Assembly: GCF_000145215.1 (NCBI RefSeq)
Contig: NC_014392.1
Span: forward strand, 1,868,001-1,932,000
Length of the DNA: 64,000 nt
Reading direction: 5' to 3'
Source: Caldicellulosiruptor obsidiansis OB47
GTDB lineage: Bacteria; Bacillota; Thermoanaerobacteria; Caldicellulosiruptorales; Caldicellulosiruptoraceae
Positions 18,194-28,677 of the stretch are shown piece by piece. The number at the start of each line of letters is the position of its first letter. Position 1 is the stretch's first letter. The notes under the pieces were generated by a model. It saw nothing but the letters and a program-made list of their open reading frames with translations. It did no database searches and was not told the DNA's origin. The position numbers and the translations under genes are program-made.

Positions 18194-19027
18194 CTATTTG
18201 AAAATTGTCTTGCTAAAAATATATGCTATCCACTCTCTTGTTGCAAAACTGTTCAATTTTAAATCTTTTATTTCTTCAGTACTTATAAGTTGATTGTCTA
18301 CAAAAGCATTTATATACTGGTTTGCCCATGACTTATAATCATTTTTTGAGACAGACTTAAGCTTAAGATATCTTGCTAAAATTGCAATTGCCTGTTCATA
18401 AGTAATCCCATCGTTTGGCCTAAAAAGAAGCCTATTTTGTTTATCTTTTATACCTGTGATAATTCCCATCTTATAAAGGGTTTCTATCTCAGATTTTGCC
18501 CAGCAGTTTTGAATATCTGAAAAAGAATATTTTTTGTCATTCTTCTCTACTTTTATATTAAACATATTAACAAAAAACTTCACAAATTCTTGACGTGTAA
18601 CAGTATTCTTTGGTTTGAAAGTACCGTCCTTATATCCATCAACTTTCCCAATACTTGCAAGAAATAAAATGTGATCTTTGTATGGTGAATTTTTAATGTC
18701 TTTAAACAGCAAAGAACCATCTGAGGGCATTAAAATTACTCTTACTGGTAAAAGAAACATGCTCTGAGGAATTAAAACCGAATTTGACTCAGATGAAAAA
18801 GTTTTCTTCTCAGAAAAATAAACAGTAACCTGTCTATCCGAGTCTCTTGTAAATCCTTTTACATAGTAGCTCTTGTTCGTCTTTGAATACAATATAACTC
18901 GCATATTATTCGTACCATTAAAGTAATATTCAATCTTGCAAAACACATCTGCTGCAAAAACCTTTACCTGCCAAAATAAAGCTACTACTAATATCAAGCA
19001 AATAAAAGTTCTTAGAAACCATTTCAT
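18194..19027 (-). CDS. Exported S-layer-homology (SLH) domain protein
   Basis: 277 residues. An N-terminal signal peptide (MKWFLRTFICLILVVALFWQ, cleavage near VFA) is followed by a short beta region and then SLH repeats: FKDIKNSPYKDHILFLASIGKVDG with TVTRQEFVKFFVNMF, then FSDIQNCWAKSEIETLYKMGIITG with TYEQAIAILARYL, and a weaker third. SLH triplets bind pyruvylated secondary cell wall polymer. It lies downstream of two larger FN3 proteins in a likely operon. Confidence 0.85.
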   Translation of the reverse strand: MKWFLRTFICLILVVALFWQVKVFAADVFCKIEYYFNGTNNMRVILYSKTNKSYYVKGFTRDSDRQVTVYFSEKKTFSSESNSVLIPQSMFLLPVRVILMPSDGSLLFKDIKNSPYKDHILFLASIGKVDGYKDGTFKPKNTVTRQEFVKFFVNMFNIKVEKNDKKYSFSDIQNCWAKSEIETLYKMGIITGIKDKQNRLLFRPNDGITYEQAIAILARYLKLKSVSKNDYKSWANQYINAFVDNQLISTEEIKDLKLNSFATREWIAYIFSKTIFK

Positions 19028-19061
19028 CTTGTCTTGTCACCTTCTTGCTTCTTGCATTTTT

Positions 19062-22000
19062 TTACATACTTGAAACAACATGATAGAAAAATGCTAAAAC
19101 ATATTCTCTTGTTGCTGTCTCTTTAGGATTGAACGTAACATGGTCAAACAGCCAACCCATTTTGTACGCCTTTTTCAATGACAAAAGGTATTTGTCGTCG
19201 GCAGAAAGTTTTGTCCATGTAACATTATCTGCTGAAATTTCATTACCAGTGTAAATTTCATAAAACTTTACCATCATATCTACAGCAGCTTCTTTTGTGA
19301 GAATAGAATTGTCCTGGGTATTTTCAATTAGCCCTGCCTTGTATGCTTTTTTAACATAATCGTCAATTATCTCAAACCTGTAGAGTCTTTTCTTCTCTGC
19401 AAAATATACTAAAAAAGATGCTAGTTCCTGTTTTGACACAGCATTTTTTATTCCTATTGTATCACTTGTATCGTCGCTGGGAAAGTTTTTAAAAAGATTG
19501 TAAAGCTTTGTTGCATAACTACTTGAAATTATATCTTTATAAAAGCTTTTTCTTACAATTACAATTGCCTGAGGCGTTTGCAAATTAAACGTCACACTTT
19601 TATTATCACTTGAAAACTCAAAACTATCTGGTTCTTTCCAAGAAAGAGAGGTCAAATCAAAAACATATGGTATTGCGACTGACCATGGTTCTCTGTTTAC
19701 AAGTGAAATTTTAATTGGCATTGGAAAATATGATATTCCAATCTGCTTTGTCGAGCTTGAAGCTGTGTATCTGATATCATAAATTTCTGAAATAGCATCA
19801 CTTACATTATATTTGTCAGATGCTTTTATAAATGTAAGTTCAATATATACATTTGAGGGTGATACACCACTCATTGTCAGTTTATTTATGTCCTCATTAT
19901 CTATGGCAGCAAAATTGAACTGCGAAGATGCACCGTCTAACATGACAATACAGTCTTTATTGAGCTTTACAAGTGCCTTTAAAACATCATACCTTATTTT
20001 TATCACAAACTGGTAAATAGATTGGTTTGTTCTTTTTGTAAAGTCAATCAAAACAGGTTTTGAATCCAAAGATTCGTTTACATACCTGTAAGTAATCTCT
20101 ACTATCATTTTCCCAGCAGAAGGATCTTCTATGGTTATAACAGGCTGAGTTGTGTCTTGAATTGAATCAAATACGCCTGTATATTCACTTACATCCTTTT
20201 TTGTAACAAAAGATATAATTTCTGTTGACTGAGAAAGCTGCCCGTCAGAAGCTAAAGCAAACAGTCTTGCCCAATATCTTGTATTAGGTTTCAAGCCTGA
20301 TACCTTGTATTCAGTAGCATCTGTATCTGTGGTATATTTCTTAGAATTATAAAACGAAATATTATCAGCTATCTCAACAACATATTTTCTACCTGTTTCA
20401 GCAATCTCCCAAACAAAAATGACATATTCCTTTCCATATTCTTTTATACCAAAAGCAATTGGTATTTTGGGAGGTGGTACCTTCTGTGTCCTGCCAAAAA
20501 CAGGACTGCAAAATTCCGAATATATTTTTTGATTATCTTTAATGATATATGCCCTTACTCTGAAATAATAAAGAGTATCAGGTTTCAGGTTCTGAACTGT
20601 GAAATAACAAAGTCCGGTGGTATAATCAACTTCTTTTATGGATGGTTTAAAACTATCTGACACAATCTGCCACGCATTTGCGTTTTTTATATCTTCCGAA
20701 ACTTGAACTTCAAAATATACATTCTCTATATAGCTCCATGAAAGCAAAGCAGAGTTATATGTTGTTGTAACAACACTCAAGTTTTCAACAATCGGAACTG
20801 AAGAAGGTAGCGGTATTTCATACTTTATTAAAGTTGTTGCTATCACTATATTTGATGGTAGTGAATAATAAACGTTATTATCAATTTTTCTGACTGCTCT
20901 TACAAAAAATACATACCTTGTGTTTGAGGAAAGATTACTTACTCTAAATAAAACCTTGCCTGATGAATCCAGCTGATAGTCAGAAAGTATTATCTTCTGA
21001 AAGCTTGCTGTATCAAGATTTTCTGGATTAGTTATATTCATTCCATATTGGTACACTGCAAAGTTTACCTCATAAAAGATGCTTCTGTCCACAGTTGGTG
21101 GCTGAACACCTGCAATAGTTATAGGCTGCCATGATAAAAGCACAGAATCGTAAGTTGTATAAACAACAGATAAAAGGGTTGGACTGGTAGGTGGTGTTAT
21201 ATCTCCTGATAGAGTATAAGATATTGTAAAAGCGGGAGTTGATTCCTTGTAAATATATGTTCCCTGTTCATAATCGAAAAACCTCTTTTTCACAACAATC
21301 TTCAAAACATAAACACTATTTTTTTCAAGTCCTGTAATGTCAAATCTATAGTATCCTGTCGGAAGATTATTCTCATCTTTTTCTTCATCAGAAGGTTTCA
21401 TCTGGTAATTTGATATATAAAGCATGAAGTCTGCATTTGTATCAGAATATTTTTTGTAATAAAAATCATACACAACCTCTTTATCTGTTGGTATTTTGAA
21501 TCGCAGAGAAATAGTATCCTGAGATTTTGGAAAAGCTGTTAAATTTTCTACTGCAGGCGGCGCAAAAGGCAGTGTGTATGGATGAACATAAAGGTCTTTT
21601 GATCTGATAGAAACTTTTCTTCCGAAACTATCAAAAACATCAACCTGTATTCTGAAAAACACATCGTCTGTTATGCTCACAACAGCAAAAAACTCGTTTG
21701 CCGAAACTGTACCAACCAAAGTGGGTATCTGGTCTTTGCTACCTTTGTAAATTTCATATTCATTTTCAGCAATTGATACCTTTGCCCACCTGAGCCACAC
21801 AACATTGTCAGCAATTCTCTGAGCCTCTGCCTGAATGTATGTTGCCGCCTCACCAATTACATTTATATTAGGCGGTGTGTATGTCTGCGGGTCACGCCAG
21901 ATTACCTCTTGCGGCAAATTTCTAGGCAAAACTTTTACATAGTAAAGACTGCTCGGTGAAAGTCCTGCGGCTGTGTATTTGAGTTTCCTGCCAGGCAGAA

Positions 22001-22667
22001 TTTCAACCCTTCCACCCGGTTTTTGGCTTTGAAGAAGGGTTATCCTTTCACCATCAATCTGATACTTTGTTGGCGTTGTAAAGCTTATATCCTTTGACAC
22101 ATATATGTCATAATCTATTCTTTTGCCAGAATAGTAAACATCGTCCCACACTATATCAATGGCATCTTCAGCATTTGTATAACATCCAACAAAGATAGGT
22201 GTTAAAAACACAATAGTGTTTGAATATGAAGAGTAATAAACAACACTTCCTGTTTGCTCCTGCAAAACTCTTACACTTCTTATCTTAGCATAAAAAATAG
22301 TTCCGTTCGGAATCTTTTGTCCATTTGGCAAGCTTTGAACTTTGTAAGTATAATTCCCATTTGAAACTGTAAGGTTTGGGTCGTTTTTGTATATAGTATA
22401 TCCATAGGGAAATCTGGTCGGGTCATCACCAAGATACAGCTCAAAATAGTCAAAGTCAGAGTAAGAATACTGCCACGAAAAATAAAGGGTTATAGTTCCG
22501 TCCTGATCTACTTCCATCCTTGGAAGATTATTTAAAAGGGTTATATTCAACTTTTCAGGTGCAGGAAGAACAATCGTAGGCTGTGCTATTATATTTTGGG
22601 GTACCAAAACAATCAAAAAAGATATTAAAAGGAAAATCGAAATTATTCTGATTGTAATAGATTTCAT
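19062..22667 (-). CDS. Large exported fibronectin type III protein with C-terminal SLH-like region
   Basis: 1201 residues from the ATG at 22667 (a GTG at 22679 is in frame but poorly placed). It has a signal peptide (IRIISIFLLISFLIVLVP) and many FN3 domains, recognisable from repeated segments such as GLKPNTRYWARLFA, NLKPDTLYYFRVRAY and NLSSNTRYVFFVRAV. The last 150 residues contain weak SLH-like repeats (NAVSKQELASFLVYFAEKK, LTKEAAVDMMVKFYE, ETATREYVLAFFYHV). Probably a cell-surface scaffold or adhesin. No catalytic domain is visible. Confidence 0.8.
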   Translation of the reverse strand: MKSITIRIISIFLLISFLIVLVPQNIIAQPTIVLPAPEKLNITLLNNLPRMEVDQDGTITLYFSWQYSYSDFDYFELYLGDDPTRFPYGYTIYKNDPNLTVSNGNYTYKVQSLPNGQKIPNGTIFYAKIRSVRVLQEQTGSVVYYSSYSNTIVFLTPIFVGCYTNAEDAIDIVWDDVYYSGKRIDYDIYVSKDISFTTPTKYQIDGERITLLQSQKPGGRVEILPGRKLKYTAAGLSPSSLYYVKVLPRNLPQEVIWRDPQTYTPPNINVIGEAATYIQAEAQRIADNVVWLRWAKVSIAENEYEIYKGSKDQIPTLVGTVSANEFFAVVSITDDVFFRIQVDVFDSFGRKVSIRSKDLYVHPYTLPFAPPAVENLTAFPKSQDTISLRFKIPTDKEVVYDFYYKKYSDTNADFMLYISNYQMKPSDEEKDENNLPTGYYRFDITGLEKNSVYVLKIVVKKRFFDYEQGTYIYKESTPAFTISYTLSGDITPPTSPTLLSVVYTTYDSVLLSWQPITIAGVQPPTVDRSIFYEVNFAVYQYGMNITNPENLDTASFQKIILSDYQLDSSGKVLFRVSNLSSNTRYVFFVRAVRKIDNNVYYSLPSNIVIATTLIKYEIPLPSSVPIVENLSVVTTTYNSALLSWSYIENVYFEVQVSEDIKNANAWQIVSDSFKPSIKEVDYTTGLCYFTVQNLKPDTLYYFRVRAYIIKDNQKIYSEFCSPVFGRTQKVPPPKIPIAFGIKEYGKEYVIFVWEIAETGRKYVVEIADNISFYNSKKYTTDTDATEYKVSGLKPNTRYWARLFALASDGQLSQSTEIISFVTKKDVSEYTGVFDSIQDTTQPVITIEDPSAGKMIVEITYRYVNESLDSKPVLIDFTKRTNQSIYQFVIKIRYDVLKALVKLNKDCIVMLDGASSQFNFAAIDNEDINKLTMSGVSPSNVYIELTFIKASDKYNVSDAISEIYDIRYTASSSTKQIGISYFPMPIKISLVNREPWSVAIPYVFDLTSLSWKEPDSFEFSSDNKSVTFNLQTPQAIVIVRKSFYKDIISSSYATKLYNLFKNFPSDDTSDTIGIKNAVSKQELASFLVYFAEKKRLYRFEIIDDYVKKAYKAGLIENTQDNSILTKEAAVDMMVKFYEIYTGNEISADNVTWTKLSADDKYLLSLKKAYKMGWLFDHVTFNPKETATREYVLAFFYHVVSSM

Positions 22668-22686
22668 CTTTCTTCTCACCCATTTT

Positions 22687-25600
22687 TTAATATTTTAAAA
22701 TCTTTTCAAGATTGACAATATAGTGAACAAATTCATCAACCTTTATTGCTTCATAAGGGTCCAAATCACTATCAACAACCCCGATTGACATCATACCAAG
22801 GATATACTTTTTATACCTTTCATCGGGTATAAAACTTGTTGACTTTGTAATAACAATATTGTCAATCGAAGATGATATTTTCTGTTCATATACTCTTGCT
22901 AAAATATATATAGCTTCTTGTCTTGTCAGATTACCGTTTTTGACTTTTTCAGCATCAATACCAAACACTTTTGTTATAAGCATGGCTGCATAATCCTGAG
23001 AAAGACCTTTACTAAAGTCACTGTATAGAGCATTTAAGTTAAATTTTTGAGAAATATAAACTATATCATCTTTGTACTTGCTAAGAGTGTAATTTGATAT
23101 AGCCTGAGTTTTCAGCACACCAAATGTGCCAGGCTTTTCAACATTAAAGGTTGCACTGTTTGAAAGACTGTCAAGAGAAAAATTGGTTACAAAGCTGCTG
23201 TTCGAAAAGTCATATACAGCCCTTGTTTGGTTTGCCTGACCAGCCAAGCTTGCAAGCTTCAACGTAATGTTCACAGGTTTTGTAAAGCTTGACACAGCCA
23301 TTTCATCATTTAGATAATACCTGGCAGTTACCTTCATTGTTATCACATCAGAGTCAATATCATAACCATATGAAGGTGGCAAAGCATAAGCTGAGGAAAG
23401 TTCTATTAATATCATCACCAATCCTTTGTCAATTCCATATCTTTTTGAAATATTCTCAACCTCAGAAACATTCAAAGCACCCGGTGGAAGCTTTAATATA
23501 CTATTTTTGTATTTCAAAACAAAACTCTTCTGAAGCTTCTCAAGTGCATCTGCTACCCTGTAAGAAAACAAAACCTGACCTTTGGCAGAAGAATAAAGTG
23601 CTTTTGTAAAGTCTATAACAAACTCATTCGAATTTGTACGTTGGATTTCATCTTGAGCGTTTTGGTCATTGACGTAAATATAATACCTATCAGAGCTATT
23701 TTCAAGAACTATAGTAACCTGTTTCTGATTCTGGATTTCCCTTATTCTGTTTTGCTCTTCCTCTTTGAGCTTTTGCTGCTGATTTTCAAAATCGCTCTGG
23801 TTAAAAATGGTTCGTGCTAAAACCTCTGCAAAAATTGAAACCTTCCCAGTCGGGATATGAATGCTTCTTACTCTGATGTAGTACAAGGTATTTGAACTTA
23901 AATTCCCAATGTAATATTTATATACAGCAACTTTTGACGACACTACAGAAGCAGGTGAAATTGAACCTGAATATACCAAAGTATACACAGTGCTATTTTC
24001 TTGCCTTACAAAAATCTGATAGCCGTAATTTGGATTGCCGTTCCACTGGATTGTAAGTCCATGTCCGCTTGAATCTCTTGAAATTACCATTAAATTTTCA
24101 GGCTTTTCAATTGACGCAGTTGTAACTGCAATGCTTCCCCAAAGCGATTCTCTGTTATTTTCTATTGCTTTTATAGAAAAATAATACAGAGTATTAGGGG
24201 CAAGGTTCTTAAATGTCACAGGAGGTGTGACTCCAATATATATCCGTGCACCAACAGGAGCATTTGGAGAATATATATCATATACAACCTGCTGCACCAC
24301 AAAAGTTGAATCAGATACCTGTCTGTAGATCTCAACTTTTTGTTTAAGTGTCTTTACAAAATAATCTCTTGTTTCTTCAACAGTGAGCTTATTGTCTTCA
24401 AGTGGCCTTAAAGTTTGCAAAATTATATATGACTGAACCGGCTTTGTATCCCATACAAGCTTTACAGATGTTTGTGTTAGTGCATCATCTTCAGGCGCAA
24501 CCATAAAATTCTTGGGTATCTCTGGCTGTGAAATAACCGGTGGTATTTGTTGGGGTTTTGTCACAACAACATATGCCTTGCTAAATTCTGAAAGATAGTC
24601 TTTGTCAAGATAAACTCTTACTTTAAACCTGATATAATAAGGAGTATTGCTTTTGAGGTTTGATATATCAATGTAATTTGAAATACTCTCTGATGGAAGT
24701 TCAAAGCAAATTTTTACATTCTTTTCATCCCAAGATGACTCACAAACATATACCTGATAGTATACCTTTTCAGAAACTGTCAAGTTGCCAGAAAAGTAAA
24801 CTGATTGTGATACATAATCTAATATCGCCTGATGTATCTTTGAAAGCAAATCCTCTTGATAAACATAGATTCTAAAACTTGTCTCAGAAGGTTGAATTTG
24901 CCTTACAAAATTGTCATCTACAGGCGGTATGTTCAAAACAGCAACAGGTTTTGTAGTACCAACAAATACAAGCGAAAAGTCAGATTTTTTCTGGTTTGCC
25001 GTGTTTATAATTCTAATCTTGAAATAATAAACAGTGTTTGGTTCAAGGTTTGATATCTTGTATTTATACCTTGAACCATCTAATGTCAAATCACCTGGTA
25101 AAAAGCCGTCTATGTTAGGATCATAAGTAGAACTACTATAAACAAGTTTGTATACTGTGGGATTTCCCTCTGAATCAAGAACATCTTTGTATTCTTTTGA
25201 AATCCAAATCTGATATACATAACTTGAGTCATTTAAAACAGGTTTATCAAATGACACCTCTATTTCTGTCTGCGAAATAGTTTGGGCTTGGCAGTTTTTA
25301 GGTGTTGGTGGGATATCACCAAGCTCTGTCACAGAAACCTTTATAAGCGCTGAAGGAATCTTGGTACCATCTGCAAAAACGGCTTCTACTCTTATGTAAT
25401 AGTACTTTGTCGTCATAGAAAGGCCGGGAATGTATGCTTCGTTCTGGTTATATGAGGTTGTTGCAAAGATGTTTTGTGGTGGTAGATTATCTCTTGGAAG
25501 TTCATTCGCGCTTGTTGCGTAATAAGCCCTATACTTTATCTCATCCTGCTTATAGTTTCCAGGGTCAACACCACGCCATTGCACTCTCACCAAAGCTAAA

Positions 25601-26484
25601 GTCTTCCCATCTTTTTCAATCTCACCTATTTTTGCAGCACTGACCTGCATAAGCGTGGGACATGCAATGTTTGTAAGAGGCTTATAAATCACTTCTGTAC
25701 TATCCATCTTCGGGTTCATAAGAATGTAATACATTGTACCTGGCACAAGCTCAAATGTGTCAATTCCATCATACTTGTCATACACTGTCACACTTACTGT
25801 TTGGTTGATTTCCTGCGCAAGCTGCTGAACACCGTCTTTATAAAGCTTTATAGGAACTGTGATATTGTTTTCCTTTTGATACTTGTAAATCTCATATGTA
25901 CTACTATCAACATAATACTGATTAGCATCTGAGGCCGTTTGACTTTTTCCTACAAAAATATTATAACCCCTAAAACCAATATCTGTCTGAAAATCATCTG
26001 ATACGTTGATCTTATTAAAAGTAATTAACAACTTTGGATGTTCACCGCCAGTGCCAAGTGGAATATCTTCATCTTTTGCAGGATCAGGTTCCGGCTGGGC
26101 ATAAAGTTTAAACTCTGTTATAACATATATTGATTGCGAAGTCAATATTTGGTCATCTTCGCTCTTAGCATTGACAGTTATTTTGTACGCTGTTGCTCCT
26201 TTGAGCCCTGTTATATCGCAGTATGTATTCTGGGTTACCGTTTGAAAATCTATCTGGGAACTTGAAGATGCTGCATAGACTTCATAAGATACTGCATCTT
26301 CAATGGCATTCCATCTTATAGAAATAGAATTTTTTGTTATTCTGTAAACTCCATTACTATCTCTTTGCACAGCCACATTCAAAGAGGTTGAAAGGGTTTG
26401 TGAAAATGATTGAAGGTTAAAATTGGAAAATAAAAATGAAATCAAAATTACAATGGAAGCTATTCTTTTTAAGTTTTTAAACAT
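22687..26484 (-). CDS. Large exported fibronectin type III protein, paralogue of its neighbour
   Basis: 1265 residues with an N-terminal signal (IASIVILISFLFSNF). FN3 modules recur through residues of about 40-920, with typical ends such as NLEPNTVYYFKIRI, NLKSNTPYYIRFKV and NLSSNTLYYIRVRSI. A Q/E-rich coiled segment (QQQKLKEEEQNRIREIQNQ) follows, then a domain shared with the neighbour, then SLH-like repeats (GNLTRQEAIYILARVYE). Same order of domains as the 1201-residue protein, so the pair arose by duplication. It is first in the three-gene surface operon. Confidence 0.8.
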   Translation of the reverse strand: MFKNLKRIASIVILISFLFSNFNLQSFSQTLSTSLNVAVQRDSNGVYRITKNSISIRWNAIEDAVSYEVYAASSSSQIDFQTVTQNTYCDITGLKGATAYKITVNAKSEDDQILTSQSIYVITEFKLYAQPEPDPAKDEDIPLGTGGEHPKLLITFNKINVSDDFQTDIGFRGYNIFVGKSQTASDANQYYVDSSTYEIYKYQKENNITVPIKLYKDGVQQLAQEINQTVSVTVYDKYDGIDTFELVPGTMYYILMNPKMDSTEVIYKPLTNIACPTLMQVSAAKIGEIEKDGKTLALVRVQWRGVDPGNYKQDEIKYRAYYATSANELPRDNLPPQNIFATTSYNQNEAYIPGLSMTTKYYYIRVEAVFADGTKIPSALIKVSVTELGDIPPTPKNCQAQTISQTEIEVSFDKPVLNDSSYVYQIWISKEYKDVLDSEGNPTVYKLVYSSSTYDPNIDGFLPGDLTLDGSRYKYKISNLEPNTVYYFKIRIINTANQKKSDFSLVFVGTTKPVAVLNIPPVDDNFVRQIQPSETSFRIYVYQEDLLSKIHQAILDYVSQSVYFSGNLTVSEKVYYQVYVCESSWDEKNVKICFELPSESISNYIDISNLKSNTPYYIRFKVRVYLDKDYLSEFSKAYVVVTKPQQIPPVISQPEIPKNFMVAPEDDALTQTSVKLVWDTKPVQSYIILQTLRPLEDNKLTVEETRDYFVKTLKQKVEIYRQVSDSTFVVQQVVYDIYSPNAPVGARIYIGVTPPVTFKNLAPNTLYYFSIKAIENNRESLWGSIAVTTASIEKPENLMVISRDSSGHGLTIQWNGNPNYGYQIFVRQENSTVYTLVYSGSISPASVVSSKVAVYKYYIGNLSSNTLYYIRVRSIHIPTGKVSIFAEVLARTIFNQSDFENQQQKLKEEEQNRIREIQNQKQVTIVLENSSDRYYIYVNDQNAQDEIQRTNSNEFVIDFTKALYSSAKGQVLFSYRVADALEKLQKSFVLKYKNSILKLPPGALNVSEVENISKRYGIDKGLVMILIELSSAYALPPSYGYDIDSDVITMKVTARYYLNDEMAVSSFTKPVNITLKLASLAGQANQTRAVYDFSNSSFVTNFSLDSLSNSATFNVEKPGTFGVLKTQAISNYTLSKYKDDIVYISQKFNLNALYSDFSKGLSQDYAAMLITKVFGIDAEKVKNGNLTRQEAIYILARVYEQKISSSIDNIVITKSTSFIPDERYKKYILGMMSIGVVDSDLDPYEAIKVDEFVHYIVNLEKILKY

Positions 26485-26569
26485 TTAATCTCACCTCAAA
26501 ATGCACTTAAAATTTGGGTTTTTCAAAGTAATAATCGGCAACAACCCGGCATTTTTAAAGCACTTTTTT

Positions 26570-27727
26570 TCACACGTACATATCGCTCCCACGAAACTCA
26601 TCAGGCTCTTTGCTGCTTTCCCCAAAATGATATAGAAGCGCCTCTTTTATTCTCCTTGAAGCCTCTCCATCACCATATGGGTTCACAGCCCTTGCCATCT
26701 TAAAATACTCTTTTTCATCTGTTAAAAGGCTTGTAACAATCTTAACTATGTTTTCTTTTTGAGTTCCTGCAAGAACAACTGTTTTTGCTAAAACAGCTTC
26801 TGGTCTTTCTGTTGTATCGCGCAGAACAACTACGGGTTTTCCCAAAGACGGTGCTTCTTCCTGAAGCCCACCAGAGTCTGTTAAAACCAAATAGCTTCTT
26901 GCGATGAGGTTGTGCATATCATCAACATCAATTGGATTTATCAGTTTTATCCTTGGATGGTCTTTTAAAATCCTGTACGCAACATCCTTGACATTTGGAT
27001 TTAGATGTACAGGGTATACAAAAACTACATCGTCAAACTCATTTGCAATCTTCAGGACAGCCTCAAAAATATTTTCGAGCGGTTTTCCAAAGTTTTCTCT
27101 CCTGTGAGCAGTGAGAAGAATTACTCTCTTTGAAAAATCCACATTGTTTAGATTATCTTCTTTGAAAATATAATTTTTCTTAATAGTAAATTTAAGTGCA
27201 TCAATAACAGTGTTACCTGTTACAAAGATGGTTTCTTCCTTTACACCTTCTGCCATCAAATTCAACTTTGCCCTTTTTGTAGGTGCAAAATGAAGATCAC
27301 AAAGAGCTGCTGTCAGTTTTCTATTCATCTCTTCAGGAAAAGGTGAATATTTGTTGTATGTTCTTAAGCCTGCCTCAACATGTCCAATCTTCGTTTTAAA
27401 ATAAAAACTCGAGAGTGCTGCCGCAAATGTGGTTGTTGTATCGCCATGCACAAGCACAATATCCGGTCTTTCTTTCACCAAAACCTTTTCAAATCTCAAA
27501 AGCACATCAGCAGTTATAGAAAATAAGCTCTGGTTGTATTTCATTATGTCAAGGTCATAATCAGGTTTAATATAAAAAATCTCAAGTACCTGGTCAAGCA
27601 TCTGTCTGTGCTGTGCTGTAACACATATTTTAACATCAAAGCGCAAGTCTTCTTGTAACTCCTTTACAAGCGGTGCCATTTTTATTGCCTCAGGTCTTGT
27701 CCCAAATACAATGAGTGTTTTTATCAT
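26570..27727 (-). CDS. wecB: UDP-N-acetylglucosamine 2-epimerase (non-hydrolysing)
   Basis: 385 residues with the complete family pattern: VFGTRPEAIKMAPL, VTAQHRQMLDQVL, VHGDTTTTFAAAL, GHVEAGLRTYN, PFPEEMNRKL, TAHRRENFG and LTDSGGLQEEAPSLGKPVVVLRDTTERPE. It interconverts UDP-GlcNAc and UDP-ManNAc for cell wall polymer synthesis. Its position behind the SLH proteins fits, because SLH domains bind ManNAc-containing secondary wall polymers; that link is inference. Confidence 0.95.
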   Translation of the reverse strand: MIKTLIVFGTRPEAIKMAPLVKELQEDLRFDVKICVTAQHRQMLDQVLEIFYIKPDYDLDIMKYNQSLFSITADVLLRFEKVLVKERPDIVLVHGDTTTTFAAALSSFYFKTKIGHVEAGLRTYNKYSPFPEEMNRKLTAALCDLHFAPTKRAKLNLMAEGVKEETIFVTGNTVIDALKFTIKKNYIFKEDNLNNVDFSKRVILLTAHRRENFGKPLENIFEAVLKIANEFDDVVFVYPVHLNPNVKDVAYRILKDHPRIKLINPIDVDDMHNLIARSYLVLTDSGGLQEEAPSLGKPVVVLRDTTERPEAVLAKTVVLAGTQKENIVKIVTSLLTDEKEYFKMARAVNPYGDGEASRRIKEALLYHFGESSKEPDEFRGSDMYV

Positions 27728-27755
27728 TATATAAAGCTCATCCTCTCTTGTAATT

Positions 27756-28658
27756 TTAAATACCTTCTAAATCAAAATCAGGCGTATATCTGTCTGTTGC
27801 TGACTCTTTGTCTTGAATGTATCCATAATCAAGACCATTTTCAATAACAAAGTTTACAACCTTCTGATATTCTCTTACTGTAATCTTCCTTGAAATTTCT
27901 TTAAATTCCTTTGCTCTGTACATAGGATAATACTGGCTCATAAGACTCAGCATAACTTTTCCTTTTAAATTATCTCTTATCCAGCTCAAAATCTTTATAG
28001 AATCATTTGTGTGCATTGGAAGTACCAAATGGCGAATTATAACACCTTTTTTCATTATACCATTTTCTATAACAACATCACCAACAAGTTCAACCATCTT
28101 TAATATTGACTTTGAAGCAAATTCGAAATATCGTGGAGCATTAGAATATTTTTTTGCAATTTCATCGTCAAAATATTTAAGATCTGGTAAAAATATGTCC
28201 ACATATCCTCTCAAAAGTTCTAAGGTTTCTGGTTTTTCATATGAAGATGTGTTGTACACAATGGGAATTCTAAGACCCTTTTCCCTTGCAATGTCAATTG
28301 CCTCAATTATATATGGAACATAAATGGTTGGTGTCACAAGGTTTATATTGTGAGCACCTTTTGACTGAAGGTTCAAAAAGATAGTAGCAAGTTTATTTAC
28401 ATCTATGAACACACCAAATCTCATCTGGCTTATTTCATAATTTTGGCAAAACACACAGCCCATATTGCACCCAGAAAAAAATACTGTACCAGAACCGTTT
28501 TTTCCAGAGATACATGGTTCTTCCCAGAAATGCAAAAAGGCTTTTGCAACCTTAACGCCCCCTGCAATTTTGCAAAAACCCATTTCTCCTTCTATTCTAT
28601 TTACTCCACACTCGCGCGGACATATCCTGCAATTTCTCAAAACCTCCTGAGAAAACAA
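27756..28658 (-). CDS. Radical SAM protein, PflA-like
   Basis: About 300 residues. C-RICPRECGVNR at the N-terminus and FFSGCNMGCVFCQNYEIS (CxxxCxxC) identify the family annotated as putative pyruvate formate-lyase activating enzyme. No glycyl radical enzyme is nearby, so the target is unknown. The TTG at 28658 is chosen because GAGGGGGG lies about ten bases upstream; the frame stays open to 28688, where it would overlap hemZ. Translation is probably coupled to hemZ. Confidence 0.82.
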   Translation of the reverse strand: MFSQEVLRNCRICPRECGVNRIEGEMGFCKIAGGVKVAKAFLHFWEEPCISGKNGSGTVFFSGCNMGCVFCQNYEISQMRFGVFIDVNKLATIFLNLQSKGAHNINLVTPTIYVPYIIEAIDIAREKGLRIPIVYNTSSYEKPETLELLRGYVDIFLPDLKYFDDEIAKKYSNAPRYFEFASKSILKMVELVGDVVIENGIMKKGVIIRHLVLPMHTNDSIKILSWIRDNLKGKVMLSLMSQYYPMYRAKEFKEISRKITVREYQKVVNFVIENGLDYGYIQDKESATDRYTPDFDLEGI

Positions 28659-28677
28659 AAATTTAATTCCCCCCTCT

